Of a stretch of DNA of 64,000 nucleotides, positions 26,822-35,400 are shown piece after piece. This DNA comes from HK1 sp965202875 (lineage in GTDB: Bacteria; Pseudomonadota; Gammaproteobacteria; HK1). The position numbers and the translations under genes are program-made. How positions within the stretch are numbered: position 1 is the first letter of the stretch; every line of letters begins with the position of its first letter. The stretch is taken from contig OZ241870.1 of NCBI GenBank assembly GCA_965202875.1, positions 3,782,001 to 3,846,000 of the forward strand, written 5' to 3'. The notes beneath the pieces are model-generated. The model saw only the letters and a program-made list of their open reading frames with translations. It had not been told where the DNA came from and ran no database searches.

Positions 26822-29800
26822 TCAGAAACGCAGGTTCAAACTCAGCCCGCCGCCGAGCTCGTGGCTGCCCCCGCTCGTCGCGTAGCCCACCCCGCCCTGC
26901 ACCGTGTAGCGCCCCTCCTCCCAGGCGTACACCCCGTTCAGCCCCAGGCGCAGCCACGTCGCCTCCGCCTCCGACTTCAGCTCCGTCCCCGACACGCGGA
27001 CCTTCCGGTCCGTCGAGAACTCGTGCTCCACCTCCACCGAAGCGAACACCCGGCTCCCCGCGGCCCCGCCCGGCTTCGCCTCCACGTCCACCCCCGCACG
27101 TCCCCGGAGGCTGCGCGCGTCGTCCACCGACACCCGTGCTCCCGTCGCGTCCGAGAAGGCGTCCATCGAGACCCGCGAGTGCACCAGCCCCACCCGAGGG
27201 GTCAGCACCACACCCGCCGGCAGGTGCTCCAGCGCCATCCGCCGGCCCGCCTCCACCCCCAGCGCGTGGCCGAAGCCCGACAGGTCCTTCCGCAGCACCC
27301 CGCGGCTCGACGACGTGAGGTCGGCCTCGTACCACGTCATCGCCGCCTGCACGTCGAGGTAGTCCTCCTCCCTCGTCCACGTGCCCGACACCCCCGCGCC
27401 CGTGCCGTACAGCTCGACGTCCCCGCCCTCCGTCACCTTCGCCGTGCCGCGCCGGTGGTGCAGCGAGGCGCCGATGCGCGCCTCCTCGCCCAGCGCGCCG
27501 CCCAACCCCACCTCGACGCCGTGGCGTTGGTGCCGGTACCGGAGCCCCACCCCCGATTCCTTCTGCGAGGCCGAGGCATCCGCCTTCCACTTGCCCTGGA
27601 AGCGCTCCACCCGCGCCCAGCCCCCTTTCGCCGAACGCGGCACGGCCATCCGTTCCCGAACCCCCCGCAGCCCGTTCATCCCCAGCACCACCGAGGGCAG
27701 CGCCTCGTACACCCGCATACGCGCCTCGTACACCCGTGCACCCGCCTCCTCCGAAACCCTCCCCACGGGACGGGGAGGCTCCCCCTCCTTCCGTATCTGG
27801 ACGGTCGGCGTGCCGCCCTCTTCGACAAGCTCGCCCGGGAAGGCCCGCTCCAGGGCCTCGGCTTCCGTCTCCCCCGGCTTCACTTCGACCACCGCCACGA
27901 GCTCGCCGCCACGGTCGCTCGATACCCTCCCTTTCACCTTGCCGTCCGGGCCCACCGTCACCATCCCGCCCCGGCGGTAGCGCACCCGCCCCTCCACCGT
28001 GCCGTCGACCCGCAACTCACTGCCCGCACCGGCCATGTCGATGCTCCCCGTGACCGTGCCGCCGACCGTCACCGCACTGCCCTCGCCGGCCACGTCGATG
28101 CTCCCCGCGACCGTGCTGCCGGGCCCCGTCGTGACCCGGACCGGGCGGGTCCCCAGGTCGATGACGTCGCCGGTGATCCTGCCCCCGTCGGCCACGCTCA
28201 CCACCAGGCCCCCGGCCTCGTTGCGGATGGCTTCGGTCCGGTCCTCGACTGCGATGCCGGTGATGTGGCCGGCGCCGCCCACCGTGACCGTGCCGCCGTT
28301 GTCGAAGCGCACCCGCCCGGCCCGGCCGTCCACCCCCACCGTGCTCGCGGCCAGATGCACGGTGCCCGTCACCGTCCCGCCGTTGGAGACGGTGACCACG
28401 TGCTCGCCCGCGCCCAGGCCGAGAATGTCCCCGGTGAGCGTGCCCGAGATGATCGCGGCCAGGTCCCCGTCGCCCTCTGCCCGGACGTCGCCCTTCACCT
28501 CGCCACCCGCAGCCACGCGGAGGTCCAGGTCGCCGGCTTCGCTGCGCAGCGCCTCCCTCCGGCCACCGACCTCCACGCCGGTGAGCGCGCCGGTCCGGGC
28601 CACCGTGACCGTGGCGCCGCTGGTGTAGAGAAGACGCCCGATGCGGCCCGCCACCGTCGGAAGGCCGACCGGGTCGTGGACGGTGCCGGTGACCGTGCCG
28701 CCTTCCTTCAGGTCCAGCGTCAGGGCGCCGCCGCCCTCTGCCCGGACATCACCGTCCACCGTGCCCGATACGGTCGCGCTCAGGTCGCCGGCGCCCGCCT
28801 CGATGACATCGCCGGTGAGCGTGCCGGCCACCGTCGCCGTCAGGTCGCCGGCGCCCGCCTCGATGACATCGCCGGTGAGCGTGCCGGCCACCGTCGCCGT
28901 CAGGTCCCCGCCGCCCTGGGCGCGGAGGTCTCCGGTGACCCTCCCCGCCACGCTTACGTCCAGCGTGCCGGCCGCGCTGCGCAACGCTTCGGTCCGGCCG
29001 CCGACCTCCACGCCGGTGAGCGCGCCGGTCGCGGCCACCGTCACCGTGGCGCCGCTGGTGTAGAGCAGACGCCCGATACGGCCCGCGACCGTCAGTGGAC
29101 CGGCGGGGTCGTGCACCGTGCCGGTGACCGCGCCGCCTTCCCGCACCGCCAGCTTCAGCGTGCCGCCGCGCGGCGCGCGCAGGTCGCCCGCCACACTTCC
29201 CGACACGCTCACGTCCAGGTCCCCGGCCGCGCTGCGCAACGCCTCGGTCCGGCCCTCGACCTCCACGCCGGTGAGCGCACCGGTCGCGGCCACCGTGACC
29301 GTGGCGCCGTTGGTGTAGAGCAGCCGCCCGATGCGGCCGGCCACCGTCAGCGGGCCGGCGGGGTCGTGCGCCGTGCCGGTGACCGTACCGCCTTCCGCCA
29401 CGTTCAATCTCATCTCCCCGCCGCCCCGGGCCTGGAGGTCGCCCTCCACCGTCCCGGCCACCGTCGCATGGAGGTCGCCCGCACCGTCGGAGAGCACGCC
29501 CATGCCCGAGGTCGCGCCGACGCGCCCGGCCCTGCCGACGGTGAGCCGCCCGCCGCCGGCCAGGTGCACGCCCGCGCCGCTGCCACCCCTCACCTGTCCG
29601 TTCACGGTCACGCTCTGGGCCCGGAGGCTCCCCTCCCCGGCCCCCGCGCCGCGGACGTAGACCCCGCTCGCGCCGCCCGTGACGCGCGCGCCCGCGGAAA
29701 CCGTCACCGCGATGGCGCCGTTGCGCTCGTGCGGGACCGCGTAGAGCGCCTCCACGCCGTTGCCCTCGGCGGTGATGGCGCCGCCCGTCACGTCCACCCG

Positions 29801-32092
29801 GATGCCGCCCGCGTTGTAGCTCGCCGCGCGCTGCCGCACCCCGTCCTTCCAGTCGTCCGTGTAGGCGCCGCCGGGCAGGGCGGCCAGCGCCGTTTCCAGT
29901 CCGCTGCCCGTCAAGGCGGCTTCCAGCACCGTCCGCTCGGCCGCCGAGAGCTTCTCCTGCTCCGCCAGCGTCGCCTGCTGCTGCTCCGTTCGACTCGCCG
30001 CGGCGATGGCCAGGATCGCCGGATCCCGGTCGCCGTTGCGGACGTGGTCGGCGACGGCGCTGTGGGACAGCGCCACGGCGCGCACGCCCGCGCGGGAAAG
30101 GCCCAGTATCTCTTCGGCCGCCCGGTACGCCAGCGCGGCGGCGGAGCTCGGCGCGTCGCCGCGCTGGCTCAGAAGGTTCCGCGCCCGCGCCTTGTACTCG
30201 TCGCCGTAGGCGGCGGGAAGCGCATCGAGCGCCGTGTCCAGCGCGTCCGAATCCCCCGCCGTGACGGCGGAGAGGACGGCGTTCTCGGCGGCCGAGAGCG
30301 TCCCGTCGGCGCCCGCGATCCGGCCCCTGATGAAGGCGTCCGTCACCGAGGCGCCCACCGTCACCTCTCCGCTCGAGGTGACGTGGACCATCGGCGCGTC
30401 TCTCGCCGCGTCGTCCGCGGTCTGCGCACCGTCGCCGAAGGTGTGGCCGCTGGACCGGAAGGCCCACGCGAGAACGCCGGCGTCCCGCGCTCTGACCGCG
30501 CCCCGATGCGTGACGAGGAGGCGGCCCGCCGCGTTCGCGCCGTTCAACAGCCGGCCCTGCAACCCCCGGAAGAAGGGCGACTCGACTTCGGCCGCGGCAC
30601 CCGTCGTCATCGAGACGGAGCCGAGACCCCGGTGCAGTCCGTACAGGCCATGAGCGCGCAGACCTTCCGCCGTAACGACTCCGCCCGTCACGTCGATGGT
30701 GAGCGCCCCTTCGCTCGCGGTGTTCCTGATATAGCCCCAGACGCCGTGGGCGCCCTCGCCCACCGTCGTCACGGAGGAGCCCGTCATGTCGATGTCCACG
30801 TCGCCGCCCGCGCCCACGTGATAGACCAGGAGGCCGTGGGCGCCCTCGCCCGCCGTCGTCACGGAGGAGCCGTCCGTCATGTCGACGGCGATTCCGCCCG
30901 CGCCCGTGTGATAGCCATAGACGCCGTAGGCGCCCTCGCCCGCCGTCGTCACGGAGGAGCCGTCCGTCATGTCGACGTCGATTCCGCCAGTACCCCGATG
31001 GTAGCCATAGACCCCGCGGGCGCCTTCGCCCGTCGTCTTGATGGAAGCGCCGCCCGTCACGTCGATGGTGAGTGCCCCTCCGCTCGCGGTGTTCCCGACA
31101 TAGCCCCAGACGCCCATGGCGTCCTCGCCCTCCGTCGTCACGGTGCCGCCCGTCATGTCGATGTCCACGTCGCCGCTCGCGCCCACGTGATAGACCAGGA
31201 GGCCGTGGGCGCCCTCGCCCGCTGTCCTGACGGAGGAGCCGTCCATCATGTCGACGGCGATTCCGCCCGCGCCCGTGTGATAGCCATAGACGCCGTGGGC
31301 GCCCTCGCCCGCCGTCGTCACGGAGGAGTCGTCCGTCAAGTCGACGTCGATTCCACCAGTACCCCGATGGTAGCCATAGACCCCGCGGGCGCCCTCGCCC
31401 GTCGTCTTGATGGAAGCGCCGCCCGTCACGTCGATGGTGAGCGCCCCTGCGCTCGCGGTGTTCCCGACATTGCCATAGACGCCGTGGGCGTCCTCGCCCG
31501 CCGTCGTGACGGTGCCGCCCGTCATGTCGATGTCCACGTCGCCTCCGGTGCCCAGGTGATAACCCAGGAACCCGTAGGCGGTTCTTCCCGCCGTCGTCAC
31601 GGAGCTGCGCGTCACGTCGATGTCGATGTCGCCCGTCCCCGAGTGATAGCCGTAGACGCCCATGGCGCGCGACTCCCCCGTGGAGATGGCTCCGCCGGTC
31701 ACATCGATGGTGACACCCCCTTCGCTCGTGGTGTTCTCGATGGAGCCCAAGACGCCGGACGCCCCCGCCCCCCCGCCCGCCGTGGTGACCGTGGTGCCGC
31801 TCAGGCGGACGGAGACCGCCTCGTTCATGCTTCCGTGCTGACGGCCCGCGACGCCGATTCCGGGGGTTGTGCGCGACGACGTCGCGATGGCCTGGTTGAC
31901 GAGGTTGATGTCGATGTCCCCGCTGGTGTTCACGAGGAGAATGCCGCTGACCCCGTCGGCAGCAATGCAGGAGACGCTGTCGTTCGGCCCCGGCGTATTG
32001 GTGCAGAGGGCCGCGGCCCGCGCCTCTCCCGCACCGAGGAGCGCGAGGAGGGTCCCCAGGGCGAACGCGAGTCCCGGAGCCCGGGCGCTCAT
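26822..32092 (-). CDS. Autotransporter E (1756 aa), phase-variable candidate
   Basis: Type Va autotransporter. The ATG at 32092 follows GAGGAG. The signal peptide is residues 1-26 (MSARAPGLAFALGTLLALLG..., cut after GEARA). The first third of the passenger is a run of 22-25-residue units of the form 'GAHGVYGYHTGAGGIAVDMTDGSSVTTAGE' in shorter or longer versions (30,730-31,650). The helical insert follows at about 585-760, then GRIGRLLYTNGATVTV repeats. A linker (VVEVKPGETEAEALERAFPG) leads to the barrel at about 1487-1756, nearly identical to that of B and ending in Phe. A GTG at 32168 after GAGGAGG is an alternative start, but the C24 tract puts it out of frame; 23 or 26 C would fuse it. Confidence 0.92.
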   Translation of the reverse strand: MSARAPGLAFALGTLLALLGAGEARAAALCTNTPGPNDSVSCIAADGVSGILLVNTSGDIDINLVNQAIATSSRTTPGIGVAGRQHGSMNEAVSVRLSGTTVTTAGGGAGASGVLGSIENTTSEGGVTIDVTGGAISTGESRAMGVYGYHSGTGDIDIDVTRSSVTTAGRTAYGFLGYHLGTGGDVDIDMTGGTVTTAGEDAHGVYGNVGNTASAGALTIDVTGGASIKTTGEGARGVYGYHRGTGGIDVDLTDDSSVTTAGEGAHGVYGYHTGAGGIAVDMMDGSSVRTAGEGAHGLLVYHVGASGDVDIDMTGGTVTTEGEDAMGVWGYVGNTASGGALTIDVTGGASIKTTGEGARGVYGYHRGTGGIDVDMTDGSSVTTAGEGAYGVYGYHTGAGGIAVDMTDGSSVTTAGEGAHGLLVYHVGAGGDVDIDMTGSSVTTVGEGAHGVWGYIRNTASEGALTIDVTGGVVTAEGLRAHGLYGLHRGLGSVSMTTGAAAEVESPFFRGLQGRLLNGANAAGRLLVTHRGAVRARDAGVLAWAFRSSGHTFGDGAQTADDAARDAPMVHVTSSGEVTVGASVTDAFIRGRIAGADGTLSAAENAVLSAVTAGDSDALDTALDALPAAYGDEYKARARNLLSQRGDAPSSAAALAYRAAEEILGLSRAGVRAVALSHSAVADHVRNGDRDPAILAIAAASRTEQQQATLAEQEKLSAAERTVLEAALTGSGLETALAALPGGAYTDDWKDGVRQRAASYNAGGIRVDVTGGAITAEGNGVEALYAVPHERNGAIAVTVSAGARVTGGASGVYVRGAGAGEGSLRAQSVTVNGQVRGGSGAGVHLAGGGRLTVGRAGRVGATSGMGVLSDGAGDLHATVAGTVEGDLQARGGGEMRLNVAEGGTVTGTAHDPAGPLTVAGRIGRLLYTNGATVTVAATGALTGVEVEGRTEALRSAAGDLDVSVSGSVAGDLRAPRGGTLKLAVREGGAVTGTVHDPAGPLTVAGRIGRLLYTSGATVTVAATGALTGVEVGGRTEALRSAAGTLDVSVAGRVTGDLRAQGGGDLTATVAGTLTGDVIEAGAGDLTATVAGTLTGDVIEAGAGDLSATVSGTVDGDVRAEGGGALTLDLKEGGTVTGTVHDPVGLPTVAGRIGRLLYTSGATVTVARTGALTGVEVGGRREALRSEAGDLDLRVAAGGEVKGDVRAEGDGDLAAIISGTLTGDILGLGAGEHVVTVSNGGTVTGTVHLAASTVGVDGRAGRVRFDNGGTVTVGGAGHITGIAVEDRTEAIRNEAGGLVVSVADGGRITGDVIDLGTRPVRVTTGPGSTVAGSIDVAGEGSAVTVGGTVTGSIDMAGAGSELRVDGTVEGRVRYRRGGMVTVGPDGKVKGRVSSDRGGELVAVVEVKPGETEAEALERAFPGELVEEGGTPTVQIRKEGEPPRPVGRVSEEAGARVYEARMRVYEALPSVVLGMNGLRGVRERMAVPRSAKGGWARVERFQGKWKADASASQKESGVGLRYRHQRHGVEVGLGGALGEEARIGASLHHRRGTAKVTEGGDVELYGTGAGVSGTWTREEDYLDVQAAMTWYEADLTSSSRGVLRKDLSGFGHALGVEAGRRMALEHLPAGVVLTPRVGLVHSRVSMDAFSDATGARVSVDDARSLRGRAGVDVEAKPGGAAGSRVFASVEVEHEFSTDRKVRVSGTELKSEAEATWLRLGLNGVYAWEEGRYTVQGGVGYATSGGSHELGGGLSLNLRF

Positions 32093-32117
32093 GGGGCGCT
32101 CCTCGATCCGACCGTGC

Positions 32118-32141
32118 GGGGGGGGGGGGGGGGGGGGGGGG
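32118..32141 (-). repeat. Homopolymeric tract of E (C24 on coding strand)
   Basis: Twenty-four G on the plus strand, 25 bp upstream of the ATG of E, between it and an alternative GTG start at 32168. The 5' leader upstream also contains a GATTCAA/TTGAATC dyad (about 32196-32215). Confidence 0.9.
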
Positions 32142-32211
32142 CGAGACGAATATGGTCGGACGTTCCACGGGCTTCTTTCCTCCTCAAGTTTCGGGATTCA
32201 AAGTACCTTGA

Positions 32212-32430
32212 ATCAGGCGATGGATTCCCGCTTTCGCGGGAATGACGTCATTTCAGCGAGACACGTTACTCTTGCGCTGGCCGTCATTTCAGCGAGACGC
32301 ATTGCTTTCAGGCTGGCCGTCATTCCCGCGAAAGCGGGAATCCATGCATTCGGAGAGCGCGGGCGCCTCCCCCGCCCGGACATCGTGGACCTTCGGCCTC
32401 CTGGGAGCGCGGGCGTCCCGCCCGCAACGG
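32212..32430. repeat. Intergenic repeat module upstream of E (related to 7377-7620)
   Basis: Two ATTCCCGC/GCGGGAAT palindromes separated by tandem 'AATGACGTCATTTCAGCGAGACACG' type units (half-units only), then the CCCGCCCGGAC element. It duplicates the module upstream of B. Confidence 0.75.
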
Positions 32431-32480
32431 GCCGCAGGCCCGCAAGAAGTCCATGCGGGCGGGACGCCCGCGCTCCCAGG
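32400..32480. terminator. 26-bp perfect inverted repeat downstream of F
   Basis: 32400-32425 pairs exactly with 32455-32480, ending 11 bp after the F stop codon. It is the same element as after D and E, with no T-run. Confidence 0.6.
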
Positions 32481-32490
32481 TTCGCCTCGA

Positions 32491-35400
32491 TCAGAAGCGC
32501 AGGTTCAGGCTCAGCCCGCCGCCGAGCTCGTGGCTGCCCCCGCTCGTCGCGTAGCCCACCCCGCCCTGCACCGTGTAGCGCCCCTCCTCCCAGGCGTACA
32601 CCCCGTTCAGCCCCAGGCGCAGCCACGTCGCCTCCGCCTCCGACTTCAGCTCCGTCCCCGACACGCGGACCTTCCGGTCCGTCGAGAACTCGTGCTCCAC
32701 CTCCACCGAAGCGAACACCCGGCTCCCCGCGGCCCCGCCCGGCTTCGTCTCCACGTCCACCCCCGCACGCCCCTTGAGGCTGCGCGCGTCGTCCACCCGC
32801 ACCCGCGCACCCGTCGCGTCCGAGAAGGCGTCCATCGAGACCCGCGAATGCACCAGCCCCACCCGAGGGGTCAGCACCACACCCGCCGGCAGGCGCTCCA
32901 GCGCCATCCGCCGGCCCGCTTCCACCCCCAGCGCGTGGCCGTGCCCCGACAGGTCCTTCCGCAGCGCCCCGCGGCTCGACGACGTGAGGTCGGCCTCGTA
33001 CCACGTCATCGCCGCCTGCACGTCGAGGTAGTCCTCCTCCCTCGTCCACGTGCCCGACACCCCCGCGCCCGTGCCGTACAGCTCGACGTCGCCGCCCTCG
33101 GTCACCTTCGCGGTGCCGCGCCGGTGGTGCAGCGAGGCGCCGATGCGCGCCTCCTCGCCCAGCGCGCCGCCCAACCCCACCTCGACGCCGTGGCGTTGGT
33201 GCCGGTACCGGAGCCCCACCCCCGATTCCTTCTGCGAGGCCGAGGCATCCGCCTTCCACTTGCCCTGGAAGCGCTCCACCCGCGCCCAGCCCCCTTTCGC
33301 CGAACGCGGCACGGCCATCCGTTCCCGAACCCCCCGCAGCCCGTTCATCCCCAGCACCACCGAAGGCAGCGCCTCGTACACCCGCATACGCGGCTCATGG
33401 TCCGCGAACTCGACGACTCTGGGCTTCACCTCGATCGTCGGCGTGCGGCCGCCCCCCTCTTCTTCGACCCCTTCGACCACACTGTCCGGGAAGCCTGGGA
33501 AGGCCCGCTCCCGGGCCTCGTCCTCCGTCTCCTCCGGCTTTCGTTCGACCACCGCCACGATTTTGCCCCGGTCGCTCGATGCTCCCCCTTCCACCTTGCC
33601 GTCCGGGCCCACCGTCAACATCCCGCCCCGGCGGTAGCGCACCCGCCCTTCCACCGTGCCGTCGACCCGCACCGCACTGCCCTCGCCGGCCACGTCGACG
33701 CTCCCCTCCACCGTGCTGCCGGGCCCCGTCGTGACCCGGGCCGGGCGGGTCCCCAGGTCGATGACGTCGCCGGTGATCCTGCCCCCGCCGGCCACGTTCA
33801 CCACCAGCTCCCCGGCCTCGTTGCGGATGGCTTCGGTCCGGTCCTCGACTGCGATGCCGGTGATGTGGCCGGCGCCGCCCACCGTCACCGTGCCGCCGTT
33901 GTCGAAGCGCACCCGCCCGGCCCTGCCGTCCACCCCCACCGTGCTCGCGGCCAGATGCACGGTGCCCGTCACCGTGCCGCCGTTGGAGACGGTGACCACG
34001 TGCTCGCCCGCGCCCAAGCCGGACACGTCCCCGGTAAGCGTCCCCGAGACGGTCGCACTCAGGTCGCCGTCGCCCTCCTCGATGAGGTCGCCGGTGAGCG
34101 TGCCGGCCACCGTCGCCCTCAGGTCCCCGTCGCCCAGGGCGCGGACGTCGCCGGTGACCGTCCCCATCCCCGCCACGCTGAGGGCCAGGTCGCCGGCCTC
34201 GCTGCAGATGGCCTGGGTCCCGCCCTCGCTGCAGATGGCCTCGGTCTCGCCCTCGACTTCGATGCCGGTGAGCGCGCCGGTCCGGGCCACCGTCACCGTG
34301 CCACCGCTGGTGTAGAGCAGCCGTCCGATCTCGCCGGCCACCGTCAGCGGGCCGGCGGGGTCGTGCACCGTGCCGGGCACCTTGCCGCCCTCCAGCACCG
34401 AAAGCTTCAGCGTGCCGCCGCGCGGCGCGCGCAGGTCGCCCGCCACCCGTCCCGACACGGTGAGGTCCAGGGTGCCGGCTGCGCTGCGCAACGCCTCGGT
34501 CTCGCCCTCCACGCCGGTGAGGCGACCGGTCGCGGCCACCGTCACCGTGCCGCCGTTGGTGTAGAGCAGCCGCCCGATCTCGCCGGCCACCGTCAGCGGG
34601 CCTACGGGGTCGTGCACCGTGCCGGGCACCTTGCCGCCCTCCATCACGTTCAGCTTCAGCGTGCCGCCGCGCGGCGCGCGCAGGTCGCCCGCCACCTGCC
34701 CCGCCACCGTCACGTCCAGGGTGCCGGCTGCGCTGCGCAACGCCTCGGTCTCGCCCTCCACGCCGGTGAGGCGACCGGTCGCGGCCACCGTCACCGTCCC
34801 GCCGCTGGTGTAGAGCAGCCGCCCGATCTCGCCCGCCACCGTCAGCGGGCCCACGGGGTCGTGCACCGTGCCGGGCACCTTGCCGCCCTCCATCACGTTC
34901 AGCTTCAGCGTGCCGCCGCGCGGCGCGCGCAGGTCGCCCGCCACCTGTCCCGATACGGTGAGGTCCAGGTCCCCGGCCTCGCTGCGGATGGCATCGGTCT
35001 CGCCCTCGACTTCGACGCCGGTGAGGCGACCGGTCCGGGCCACCGTCACCGTCCCGCCGCTGGTGTAGAGCAGCCGCCCGACGCGCCCCGCCACCGTCAG
35101 CGGGCCGGCGGGGTCGTGCACCGTGCCCGCGACCGCGCCGCCGGCCTTCAAGTCCAGGGTCAGCCGGCCGCCGCCGCGCGCCTGGACGTCGCCGCTCACC
35201 ATGCCCATGTCGTCCACGGTCAGGCTCAGATCGCCGGCCTCGCTGCCCAACGCCTCGGTCCGGCCCTCGACCTCCACGCCGGTGAGCGCGCCGGTCGCGG
35301 CCACCGTCACCGTCCCGCCGCTGGTGTAGAGCAGCCGCCCGATGCGCCCCGCCACCGTCAGCGGGCCGGCGGGGTCGTGCACCGTCCCCGCGACCGTCCC

